Shown: in pieces, positions 24,579-36,200 of the stretch | Layout of the letters: the number at the start of each line of letters is the position of its first letter | Numbering within the stretch: the first letter of the stretch is position 1 | Source: Echinometra lucunter | Taxonomy: Eukaryota; Echinodermata; Echinoidea; Camarodonta; Echinometridae | DNA length: 64,000 nt | Assembly (NCBI GenBank): GCA_029962745.1 | Contig: CM057153.1 | Span: 35,667,340 to 35,731,339 of the forward strand | Direction: 5' to 3' | Notes under the pieces: generated by a model | What the model was told of the DNA's origin: nothing | The model's input: only the letters and a program-made list of their open reading frames with translations | Databases searched by the model: none | Position numbers and translations under genes: made by a program

Positions 24579-25250
24579 GATAATAATAATGATAATAATA
24601 ATTACAATAACAATAATAATAATGATAATAATAATAATGATAATAATAATAATGTTGATGATGATGATGATTATGATGATAATGATAATGCGCTATATGC
24701 AAATAAGTACAATACCGCAGTTCAGTTTAAACTACCATCCTCAGTTCAATTCAGTTCAGTTCATTTTAATTATTTTCATTCTCCATAAAAATACACAAAG
24801 AGATACATGAGATAAAAACTGTGACATAAAACAAACTAAAGGTAGGTGATTTAAAAAGATGATTACACCAGAGACGTTTAATGGGAATAGCGGTCAACAA
24901 AGAGAGTATTTAGCCTTAATATAAAACCGTTGACCACTAGGATAAATCATAAAAAGCAAGTAAGTCGGATACAATAATGTAATCAAACGGCTAAATTTAC
25001 ACTACTTATTCAAGTCATCAGTTTACTCACCCGCATTGCTCTCCTTCTCCAACCAGATCAGTAAAATGAATTGTAAGCGATAGTCCGCTTTTTGTTTTGG
25101 GGCTGTATCAACTTTCTAATCGCCTGTCAACGGAAGCAGGCTCGTGTATAATAAAGACCTTGGACGATGATCGTTGTCACTGAGCAAACAACTGAAACTG
25201 AAACAATAAATAAACACTAACCGGTCATTTTCCTGGTTTCACTTTGTTGT
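24405..25250 (-). promoter_or_regulatory. Upstream region of the Toll-like receptor with ISRE-like site
   Basis: Upstream of the start codon lie an AAT microsatellite (24500-24672) and about 550 bp of AT-rich DNA. At 25194-25204 is GAAACTGAAAC, an exact match to the GAAANNGAAA core bound by interferon regulatory factors, about 0.8 kb from the start codon. A splice-donor-like CAG|GTAAAC lies at the beginning of the longer reading frame (24400-24408, minus strand) and could end a 5' UTR exon. No clear TATA box was identified; the promoter assignment is weak. Confidence 0.25.
24500..24672. repeat. AAT/ATA trinucleotide microsatellite
   Basis: About 170 bases of AAT repeats with GAT and ACA interruptions and a GATGATGAT end. 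Open frames across it encode only Asn, Ile or Tyr runs. Confidence 0.93.
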
Positions 25251-26300
25251 ATGTTACTCATTATTTAGAAAGTACTAGTAACTCTTAACCATTAAGAGGA
25301 TGACTAAATGACTGCTAATACGAAAGCCTGTGATATCGTAGCCAAGAACAAGAGATCCTGGATGGATAAAACTGTAATAGGATATTGAAACTGGAGGGTC
25401 GTAGCCACGTGAGAACTCTTAGAAAAAACCTCTGTTACTTTTTATAAAAAAAACAAACAAACATAGTAACAAATCATGTATTCAAAATGATCTTGAACTC
25501 GTGGGCGTAGTATCGGTTCCCTCGATCATCTTTTTAAAGCTTTTAATTATCATGTATAGCACCAAACAGGGTTATCGAATTGTGATTTCTTCACTACAAA
25601 ATGTATTCAATATTGAAACTAAGATCATGTTTATTTCTTCTAGCTTTGCATCTCTGACGATAACAATCTCGTCACCGTGATAACACCACGTGATTAGTAA
25701 GGAATTACATCGCTCAATGTTTATGGCAACGTCAATATGCAGACATTGTAATGTTCACAGAAAGTAAATCATGACCTTTTGCAATGATATGGTTGTCATA
25801 GTTGTTTCCATAGTAAGACCGTGGTTTCTCATTTTCTTATTCTGAACTGTTCTTGCTATATGAAATTATTACGGTATATGATGAAGAAAACATGAAGATG
25901 ACATAAAATCCTCAAACCTGCAGGCAAAGGGGATATCTGTCGAAATACCATTAATTGACACGAAAAGAAAATTTGATTTTCATCAGGTTGGTTGGCTGGT
26001 TGATTTTATTTTCAGTGATATTAAAAAGACATAAAATACAAATATATTAAAAACAAACAAATGAATATGAGTAAAGTTGTAAATCAAAGTAAATCAAAGT
26101 TCAAAATAAAATCCGGATGGAAAGCTCTATTCAGAGGCAATATTAAAATGCCTCTGTTCTCCTAGAGGTCCAGAAAAAAATTAAAGATAAGAGAGAACAA
26201 AATAATAAACTAAATACAATACATCACAACAGATAAGAAATCATATACATCACCCCCTTTCTAACCCTCTATATTTTCTTAATGTTACCCCCCCCCCCCC
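24673..26300. other. Intergenic stretch
   Basis: AT-rich sequence between the Toll-like receptor promoter region and the LINE remnant. A GTTGGTTGGCTGGTTG stretch at about 25987-26002 could be the 3' tail of the minus-strand LINE. No gene, RNA gene or clear transposon terminus was seen. Confidence 0.5.
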
Positions 26301-26319
26301 CCTTTCCCTGACAGCAACA

Positions 26320-26690
26320 AAAGTTTTCTATATGAAAAAATTTTCTATCCATTTATATAGGTCATTTCGAAATAGAGCAAGTGTGTTCGGTCTACGAAGG
26401 CTAATTGGTAATAATTCATTATGCAGTTTAAATCCGCGGTAAAAGAATGTCCGTTTACAGTAATTTGTATTAGGTTTGGGCAAGACTAAGTTATCTATAT
26501 TTCGGAGGGCGTAATTGATTTGTTTGTAGGTGAGGTTGTTTTGCAAATATTCAGGAGTTAAATTATGAACAGATGAATGATCTTGTACATCATACGTAGG
26601 AAAACTGAAGCGTGAGTTTTACGATTTATCTTAAGAATTATCCTCCCTGCCCTACTTTGAAGTTTTAGAAGTTGATCTAAATAAAATATA
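26320..26690 (-). pseudogene. Non-LTR retrotransposon (LINE) fragment, end of ORF2
   Basis: Read on the minus strand, three blocks typical of the C-terminus of LINE ORF2 proteins appear in order: LDQLLKLQSRAGRIILKI, then LRMMYKI, then LTPEYLQNNLTYKQINY and FKLHNELLPISLRRPN. The first two blocks and the last lie in different frames, so at least one frameshift has occurred. Only this ~370-bp end is recognisable; reverse transcriptase and endonuclease domains are absent. Clade cannot be assigned. Confidence 0.75.
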
Positions 26691-27261
26691 ATTTATGTGG
26701 GGAAGATTGCCATATGATATCGGAGTAGTCAAAATGACTACGTTTTTAGTTGTGATATATCCATATACCATATAACAGATACGCATTTTCTGCCTATTCA
26801 CTCATCATTCATTCACAGTCAATCATCATTGATTGACGGGTAATGACTAGATAATGAACTCACTTTGACTTGTATTGACATCGAACTGCGTAACTGATAT
26901 GTTTCTTACTATCGTGCAAAGTCTAAACATGATTCCAAAATGGCTTATGTCACATAATTATCTCTTTTTTTTCTAAATGCCATGCAATTTGGAAAGGCGC
27001 TTGATTATAATACACTTAATGAGCTTACAATATGCCATAATAAATTGTGTAAGAGCGTATTCACGCGTATTATATTTTGTCAGAATAGTATTTGTGATAA
27101 CAGCCGGATCTGCAAACCATGGGTATAATTCGTATCTACGAAGGGCACTGAGGATAAATACCAGTAACGGGATAATGCAATGAAAGATTTGACCCAGAGC
27201 ATGCAGAGTAAGCCATGAAACAGCCATTCTCGGTCACATGTGTGACCAGGGGCGTAGACAG

Positions 27262-27295
<34 letters not shown>

Positions 27296-27435
27296 TGAGG
27301 GGTATGCATCGCCCCCCCCCCCCACACCTAACAAGGTAGGGGGGATGACATGTACAATCATTCCCCCCCCCCCCCCAGGTTTGAGGGAAGGATGTTTGCT
27401 TACAATTATACTGAATTAACATGTTTAGAAATGAC

Positions 27436-27505
27436 AGGAACAGCAATAATGATAATAATAATTATTATCATTATAACAACAACAACAACGATAACAATAA
27501 TGATG

Positions 27506-27558
<53 letters not shown>

Positions 27559-27640
27559 TATAATAATAATAATAATAATGATAATAATAATAACAATAAT
27601 AATAATAATAATAATAATAATTAATAAATTACTAATAATT
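27436..27640. repeat. AAT microsatellite inside the outer hAT element
   Basis: About 200 bases of AAT/ATT repeats with AAC and GAT interruptions, within the hAT element. Open frames here encode only Ile- or Asn-rich runs. Confidence 0.92.
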
Positions 27641-27924
27641 ATTATTATTATGGCTATGATAATAATAATAGTTATCATTATCATCATCATCGTTAATGTG
27701 ACTGAAATGACGATTACTATCATAACTATATCGATCATTATTCTGATTTATGTAGTTATTTATATTACTTTTGGGTAATTTCGGCGCTGTCACAGTTTTT
27801 CTGAAGTGGTGTAAGAACAAAATTAGAAAAAAATAAATAAATAGCGTGATGCAAATATGCAATAATGTGTGTCAGTCCATATTCTATATTCGTTTGTCAC
27901 GGTGCGTATATCTTCTATTTATGT

Positions 27925-28483
27925 CTGTGCATCATTGGCGTAAATCCCGGGGGATGGGGGGATATATCCCCCACCTTTTGGAGAGGGGGGATGGCGTGTA
28001 CAATAATCCCCCCACTTTTTAAGGAAGAAATGATATTTGAATTAATCGTTAATAAATTTTTCAATAATCTGTCATAAATAACCATCATATGTTAGAATTT
28101 CTATTTGAAAATGCGATTTAAAACCAGAAAAGAGCTTATTTTTGGCTCGCTCGCATCGCTCGCTCATCATATTTTAGAATTTTTGTTTGAAAATGCGATG
28201 GAAAACCAGAAGAGTGGTTATTTTTGGCTCGCTCGCTTCGCTCGCTCATCATATTATAGAATTTCTATTAGAAAATGCAATTGAAAACGAGAAAAATGCT
28301 AATTTTTAGCTCGCTCGCTCGCAAGATAAAAAATTAAAATTTGTGTAATGGGGTCTGTGCAAGTAGGTGAGGGCGCGTGTTAATAATTAAGTGTGAGTTC
28401 GACAGACAAAAAAATCGGCAAAAAAAGTTGATTATCCCCCCCCCCCCCACTCCTCAAAGTGGATTTACGCCGGTGCTGTGCAT
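27925..28483. mobile_element. Second hAT-type element (27933-28475) nested in the first
   Basis: Termini CATTGGCGTAAATCC (27933-27947) and GGATTTACGCCGGTG (28461-28475, inverted, 13/15 match) are flanked by identical 8-mers CTGTGCAT (27925-27932 and 28476-28483). The element is 543 bp, non-coding, and contains three spaced degenerate copies of a GGCTCGCTCGC-containing unit (about 28143-28320). Because both duplications are intact, the order of events is clear: this one inserted into the older outer element. Confidence 0.92.
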
Positions 28484-28626
28484 TCGGGTGTATGTGGGTG
28501 GGTGTGTGTGTGTGTGCGTGTGCGTGTGTGTATCTGTATACGAAATTGATCCTCGATTTCTCGTGAACGGCAAATCCCCCCCCCCCCCCCCAGGTGTAAG
28601 AACCTGTCTACGCCACTGTGTGTGAC

Positions 28627-30755
28627 CGAAATCCCGAAAAATAGCTGATTCAAAACTAATTTGTCAGCATGTCTTGTAGCAGAAGTTTCTTATCTTGGAA
28701 TTTTAAGTAACTGTATTACCCCCAATAGATTGAAGGCAATTATTTTTAAAGAGCGTACATCATTTTTCTTTCAGAAGTCAAATTAGGTCCGTCAAGTGTG
28801 ATTTCGCAAGAAAATGGGTTCTTACTTGTTGGTATTCAAACCTATTTTTGTCGCATTCCCCTTTGGGTGTAAGTTTCTACTTTTCATTACCGTATGATGG
28901 GGAATGCTCTAAACAATTGCATGAACATTCTGTTCTTTTAAAGGTGAAAATTGGATTAGTCACGTGTGTGACCACACAAAAAGGGGGCGTTTTTAAATTA
29001 TTCTTACCAGAGAAAGGGGAGCCTTTTCATGTAAAAAAAAAAAAAAAAAAAATTGTCACAATCAAAAAATTAAAGTTTGTTATCTTTTTTATCGAGCAAT
29101 AAGGCAAAATTAGGTGGTCACGTGTGTGACCGTTTGTTTCACTTTATAGAGAATGGCCCAAAATATGTATGTTGTCAAATTCATCCCCTTAGATATCGCC
29201 ATCTCGCTGCTTTTTATTGGTTGTTAGATGAGAGTGACCGTAAGGGGCGGGCTTATTAGAGAAGCGATCAAACCATCGATATATACAGACCAAACCTCTG
29301 ATTTCTCTGTGGAAAGATCAGTGCACAAAACACAGTTCCAGTGAACGATATCATTTTCTCCTCACTATATATCTTGATACATTTGTCACAAACATTGCAT
29401 GTAACTGTCCTTTTGATTTATTACACAAACGAATTATTTTCATTTTCATATTAGCATTAAATCAGAATTGTAGACATACATTCCATATGGGGATGCCATC
29501 TACTTTTGTTGTTCCTTCTAGAAAAGCGTTTAGAACATGATTTGGAAAAAACGACTGGAATAATATCCCTGTACTCCATTTGAGACTTAAGTATATCTTC
29601 CAACCTCCTGCGTCAAAGTGCTAAGGAAGCCGCATGTGCTCAACCAATTTCCTTTTACCCCACCTTACATTATAGTAGTTGAATCTTGTCCCATGTCGTT
29701 TAGGTCTTGTCTAGATTCGGGTTTATTTCTGCATGGTTTTTTTTGTTTGTTTTTTTTGTTGTTTGTTTGGTTGGTTGTAGTTGTTTGTTTGTTTGTTGTT
29801 GTTTTTTCGAAAGTAGCGTATCACTTCATGTCTTATGATCAGGTGTTGTAAGATATGAAATGGGGATCTTTCAGTCTTAAAACGATTCAGGTAAAACTGA
29901 CTGAACGAAAGGGTCAGCTTGGTGCAGCTATTATCTTATAGTCATTTCTGACTATTTCTTAGTCATTTTTTTTTTTACTATTTTCTGATCGTAATTTGAC
30001 TAGTAGACAATTAGTTTTGACTAGAATATAGTAAGATATTTGACTAGACATATTGTTGCACCCAGCTGGCCCTTAATCCAGTCATTTTTTTACTGAATCG
30101 TTTTTAGAGTGTTCTTTAGACTTCATCTCTTAATAAACATGACAAAATATATATGATACACAAGACGGGTTACTGATGTAGAAATCCTGATGATATCCAT
30201 GTCTCGTTGTAATAACAGGCAGGTTCACTTCTCTGGTGATATAGGCCTAAATGTTGTTCAAGTTTATAAATCTCAGTCACATTATCATTTGAAATGAAGT
30301 TACTTAACTTCAATGAGAAAAGATTCCTTTGAAATAAAGCTTCACACAACACAGAATACGGATGCACTGTAGATTGAATGTGAGTCAGCACCCACCCACC
30401 TACAAAATATCCAAAGAAACTGGACAACGCCCAAGAATGGCCAGTAATCAAACCCTTTTTATTTTTTCGAAAATGGTCTTGAGATCAACCTTAATCCAGT
30501 AAAAGCTTGTTGACGTAGACCGACAGAAAACTGCATGGCTGGACGAAAAGAATAGAAAAACGCGATGCTTGGGTGAATTTTCTCAATAAGGGAAGCTACA
30601 CCCCGGTAGCCACGTACTACTTCGCGCTATGCGTAGCCCTCTTCCTTGATGTTACATGCATGCTGTAGATCCCGTTATTCGAGAAGAAAGTGCAATAATG
30701 CGAGGAAGACATGGAGAAGATCTTGTGTGATTTAATACCGACAGGAAAATTCAAA
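28627..30755. other. Region upstream of the LRP gene
   Basis: Contains two copies of a near-palindrome GTCACGTGTGTGAC (28960-28973 and 29119-29132), a short A-run (about 29033-29052), a MITE at 29872-30111, and then the probable promoter and 5' UTR of the LRP gene. No clear TATA box was placed. No other gene is supported. Confidence 0.5.
29872..30111. mobile_element. MITE copy, CACTCTTAAAA-type termini (degenerate)
   Basis: Starts CAGTCTTAAAACGATTCAG and ends with the inverted CTGAATCGTTTTTAGAGTG. It shares the internal blocks GTCATTTCTGACT, GAATATAGTAA and TTGCACCCGG-like words with the better preserved copy at 51070-51296. It lies about 0.65 kb upstream of the LRP start codon. Confidence 0.7.
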
Positions 30756-30834
30756 ATGCCCAGATTACATCGGCAGTGCTTTAATATTTTCGTTATTCTA
30801 TCAGTTTTTGCCGTTTTATTAGTCAACGGACAAG
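30756..30834 (+). CDS. LRP exon 1: signal peptide
   Basis: The ATG at 30756 (A at -3) opens a 26-codon exon with a basic start and a hydrophobic core ([13 protein letters not shown]) ending N-G-Q before a GTGAGT donor, phase 1. This is a good secretory signal, and phase 1 matches the following module exons. Intron 1 is long (4640 bp). Confidence 0.88.
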
Positions 30835-32535
30835 GTGAGTTTATTGTGGGCCTTTATCCCTCGATTTCTGTTGTATAACATAAGATTTTTATAAGTGAGA
30901 AATAGGAAAATAGAGCGGGACATTTGAGAAACACAGCTAGTGCTTACCATCTGAATCATTATTACTACAAGAGAAATAGTAGTTGCCTTGGATACAAGTC
31001 TTGTAGTGATAGTGGCTATATATTACTCATTTAATTCTAAATTTGTGGTTCATTCCAGCTGGTCATCAGTTGCTTCAATATATTCTTCCAAATTATCTTA
31101 TGTAATAGTGTCCTTGGATACAATGTCGCACACCACTCACACCTAATGATATCTAAGAGGGAAATTGATGAGGATGCTACTGTAGAAAACTATTCATAAA
31201 TGTGTGTGTGGATGATGCCAAAATATATTGGGTGGGTTTTTCTACCAAGTTATACCCTCCTCTTGTATGCATCACTATGCATGCCGATAAGCAAATTATT
31301 AATAACAATGAATAAAAACATTTGTTGTCATACACTTACACGAATGCAGGGTAATATTGTTATAGGACTTATGAAATCAATGATAATTATTACATTTATT
31401 GTCTTGAACGCTGTTCCTATTTTTCTGCTGTTATCTTATGTATTCTAATTACTGGAGTACTGTTTTTGAAGCATGATAATTATATACCATAACTGTGTTT
31501 CTAATTTAGGGCTACAGTAGTTATATAGTTATGATTGTATTTCATCTAAATACTTCAAACGTGTACTGGTGACGAGGCTTACCTGCAATTACAAAACTGA
31601 GAGATTACATGTATGTTTACAATTAATTTCAGAGTATACTATAACTCCATGGTTCCAAGAAGGTACAACAATTCAACAAAGCATGTAGAAAGACACACAC
31701 ACGAATGCAAGCTTATATATATAGAAGGATATCTTTATTTGATGTCTTTTAAGAATTATTATTCATTTACACACCATGTCTTTGAAATCTGCGTAATGCT
31801 ATAGATAATTGGTAGGTTTAATTGATAGTTGGTGTATTTCAAAAGCGAATTAAAAACTTCAAGCTATTGAGGAATACACAAATGAATTTTTTTCTCTCAT
31901 AAAAAAAAATGAAAAGCAGAGCTTGATCATTCCTGGTAAAAAGTCTAATTGTTCTCTATGATACAATTTATTCAGCGGCAATGTAAAAGTTCATCTAAAC
32001 TCCCATAATGAATGCAGAATATAATGTTCCATATGACTAGTCAGGAAAATAGGTTTCATAACAAGGCCAGCTGTAAAAAAAAAAGGATACTTTCTTGCGA
32101 CAATAAAGAATTAGCTTACGAAATTTTTGTGATGATAATTGATCGATTCATCACAATTCTCGAGTCTAGTAACACAGAGGATTGAGTAACTTTCTAAGAC
32201 TAGGTTTAAAAATGGCTTTACATATCTGTTTTATCATCTTTCTTTGGAGAGTCAGGAGCTTATGTAAACCTCAATAAATCCTTCTGAATAACCCCCAAGG
32301 TAACATAATGAAATGAGTAAATCTGCGGTGGCCTTCTCTCCCTTGCTCCATTATCACCTTTGTTCTAGATGGCTATGATGTTTGCACGCTTGGTGCACAA
32401 GTTCAAAGACATGTCTTTCATGAGATTTTTTAAGCCTCAATTCTTTGACAAAAACCATAAGTTTTTATCTTCAAATTTAGCAGGAGTACACGGAGAAGTT
32501 AGAGAAGTAGTAGTAGCAGTAGTAGTAGTAAATAG

Positions 32536-32580
<45 letters not shown>

Positions 32581-32602
32581 ATAGTAGTAGTAGGAGTAGT
32601 AG

Positions 32603-32641
<39 letters not shown>

Positions 32642-32849
32642 CAGTAGCAGGAGTAGTAGTAGTATTAGGAGGAGGAGGAGTAGTAGGAGTAGAAATAGCA
32701 GCAGTAGTAGTAGTAGTAGCAGTAGTAGTAGTAGTAGTAGTAGTAGTAGCAGCGGCAGTAGTAGTAGTAGTAGTAGTAGCAGTAGTAGTAGTAGTAGTAG
32801 TAGCAGTAGGAGTAGTAGGAGTAGTAGGAGGAGTAGTAGTAGTAGTAGC

Positions 32850-32887
<38 letters not shown>

Positions 32888-32893
32888 GAGGAG

Positions 32894-32944
<51 letters not shown>

Positions 32945-33224
32945 CAGTGGTATATAGGTGGTAGAAGTAGTTAGAGGAGGAGGAGGAGGAGGAGGAGGAG
33001 GAGTAGTAGTAGTAGTAGTAGCAGTGGTATATAGGTGGTAGAAGTAGTCGGAGGAGAAGGAGGAGGAGGAGGAGGAGTAGTAGCAGTGGTATATAGGTGG
33101 TAGAAGTAGTTGGAGGAGGAGGAGGAGTAGAAGTAGTAGTAGAACTAGTAGTAGTAGTAGTAGTGGTGGTGGTGGTGGTGGTGGTATAGGTGGTAGAAGT
33201 AGTTTGGAGTAATAGTAGTAGTAA

Positions 33225-33269
<45 letters not shown>

Positions 33270-36200
33270 GAAGTAAGTAAGTGCTTCTTCGAATTATATT
33301 ATCATTCAATGTGTGAAAGGTAATGTATTACAGAAGTAAATCAAACAGTTTTATGCAGTTTAGTGATTTCAGTCGTCGTTGTTTCTACATGTTTCGTGTA
33401 TTCCCATTTTTACATTGTATATAACATATTGTCTCTTAAACTACTTTTTTTTTTCTTTTTGTAAATAAATGTAACATCTGTGTACAGAAGAATGTAATGG
33501 ATCCATAAGTTACTGAACTTATATATACAATGTGTAAAAAAATTACCCTCATACACACGATTTGTGCCACAGCGTAGTTACAACATCAGTAGAAGATGTA
33601 GACTTGGTAGTAACTCAGCGAGACGAACACTCAAATGGCTTCATTGATGATGCCGGAATAACAGAACCTTGTTCGATAAATAATAATGATAAAAAACAAG
33701 AACAAAATGTTTGGGTGGCAATTGTATTCTTTTATTTTTTACTGTTAGATAACAAATATTTTACCCTCTGTGACCTTTACCTCTCCGAGTGTGATTTAGA
33801 GTAAGGGAAGGCCAAATCCATTTTTTTTTTCAATTTGTAGGCCCTCATATTCTACATGTTCTAGAGATTCATTTGGTAATTCCTGTGAGTCATTGGAAAT
33901 AATAAAATCAGCAGTAAGCCGTTTTATTAGCATGATAAAATAGAAATATTCGTCACCATGACTGAATACATATATGAAGACTAATTGTAAGAGACGCACA
34001 GTTCAGGAAATTCCTTTCGGTCTTTTCGGACAATAGCTCCTGCCCTTAGCTGGGTACAATAGTCAGTGGTAGGAAGATTACGTAATCGTCTATTCTTTCG
34101 TACCCGCACAGGGTGAAGAAGAATTGGGGTGTTTTTGTAATGGTAATATCCCTATTCCGATTGAGGTTGCGTTATAGAAGTGTGGACCTTATAAGGTAAA
34201 GGCATTGGTGTGGGATATAGAGTTTGGGAAACTTGGACATTTCCAGACATCATAATAATGGCACTTACGTAAAACATGATTAAACTCCGTCATCTTACTG
34301 GTGTTACTGTTTTACGTGGTCTTGCCCTGGGGTCTTGCTATGTTTCATGTTCCCTAAATATAAGTGATAATTCAACACCATGAGTTATAACGCAACAAGA
34401 AATCCGTCTTGGAAGAAAAAGGTGTGCAGTAAAATGCATGCAAAAGTTTTGCGTCCTGTTTGTACATTTGATTAGCATTCACAAGGGATCTCATCAGCTG
34501 AAGTAATTTTTCTTGAAATAAAAATCACAAGAAAATGATAATATGGCATGCGTGTATGGCTACATGCATGTATATGACACACACTGATAATAATTTACAT
34601 GTACGTACTTGCATGTATTCCCTACACAAATGTCGAACACTTAACGTTGGGAAGCTCATGACGAAATGGATAAATTATTGATGGACGGATGTTTTTTTTT
34701 TAAATGGTAAAGGCATGCTCTAACGTACTGATTGGGGGTGGTTTATTTCTAATTCGATACCAGTGATTTACAAATGTTGCTGAAATGACATGATTTTCCT
34801 GAGGTTCTTTTCCTCATTTTTTGTGCCTTATTCTATTCTGCCCCCATAATTTTGTGCTCATCATCATTTATGCCACTGAAAGCATGTAGTCGATATCAAA
34901 TTTTGTTGAAGTATTTGGTGTCAATTTTTGTTCTTCGTTCTAGATTGCGATGTTTTTCACATCAAATCCAAATTCGGTTTTATTTCCACAAAAGATCAAT
35001 ATGTAATCAATATACAATATATATATCAAGAAATAATATTATCAGATACAATCAAATCTGTGATCTTACTACAACAACATAGGATATAGGAGAAGTCATT
35101 TAGTAATTCGATATCCTTGCATTCATATTGTGGAGGGGCCTAAAGTGAAGCAAGGCTTGTTGTGGTCTGAGTTACACTCAGATATTCCAATGCTTTAGAA
35201 ATCATAATGCACATGCGTATCATTAATGTTGTTTTGCATGGGAGTTGTCACTATTGAAACTCTGTTACCCGAGACACCTACAACTAGACCGACACAAAAT
35301 AATAGACCAAACGTAAAGATCCTGTTACCCCCAAATTCCCAAAATATTGTCGGATACTGGTCGGTTTTGTAGTCGATTTTGCAGTGTGACTGGGATTGTT
35401 TCCAAGAGGCCTACTGTACACATAATGATGGATAATGAGTTAATGTCAAATTTTCTCGCCTGATTACTTTCCAGTTCCAACATGTGATAATTTTAATGGA
35501 GGATGCAGTGATATATGTACGCCCCTGTCTGCATCAGGAGGTGTTAGGTGCTCATGTCCAGACAACAGAACGCTAACAAATAATGACAGAGTCTGTGTCA
35601 GTAAGTATGAACCTTTATTGCTGCTAAGGTACAGCATCTGCATTTGTTTCTTAAAGGCCCTGTGTGCCACCCCTCCCCTCCATCTGACTCTCTTCTTAAT
35701 GAATTCGCCTAATTATAGCAGTATATTTTGATGAATTTCATATAAATTTACAATTCTTTCTAAATGATGCACATTTTCAAGACTTAAATTGACTTTAAAA
35801 ATTCAATGCAAAGTTTTTGATATCTTAACGTTATTCAATTGTTACAGCACCAGAATACGAGGTTTCTTATGCAGCGACAGATCTTACATGTTCTGCTGAA
35901 GGGAACTGTATATCACTCATTAAGAAGTAGATAAGATTAAGATAGCAATTGATTATTTCAATATCATTTTCATGGTTAAAGCACCGGGTGCCAAAGTGTG
36001 TGATGCAGCTACAGAGTTTACATGTGCTGATGATGGGACTTGTATACCACTCATCAAGACTTGTGACATCGTAGCTGATTGTGGTGATGGATCCGATGAG
36101 GGCGTCAACTTCTGCTGTAAGTACACTTCCAAATATCCTATCAGATTAGCTCGTCCAATGTATTATCGCAATTTGGTGCCCATACGTTACCAAGTGTTGT

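Larger units (their letters stand above)
27239..28626. mobile_element. hAT-type non-autonomous element (27247-28618) with 8-bp TSD
   Basis: The left terminus CAGGGGCGTAGACAG (27247-27261) and the inverted right terminus CTGTCTACGCCACTG (28604-28618) match at 14 of 15 positions. Both are flanked by the identical 8-mer TGTGTGAC (27239-27246 and 28619-28626). CAGNGGCG-type ends plus an 8-bp duplication are the signature of hAT transposition. The interior holds a 32-base G run (27263-27294), further G/C runs, an AAT microsatellite and a second inserted element. No transposase frame exists. Confidence 0.92.

Noticed and set aside
32638..32964. Val/Ala-rich 108-codon frame
   Set aside because: It is translation of the GTA/GCA array in LRP intron 1.
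32505..33270. Regularly spaced repeats considered as a CRISPR array
   Set aside because: Units are triplets and a tandem minisatellite without unique spacers, in an animal gene intron.
35848..35930. Considered as a genuine alternative LDLa exon
   Set aside because: It ends in an in-frame stop, lacks a donor, and has lost the first cysteine and the calcium-binding half; kept only as a pseudo-exon.
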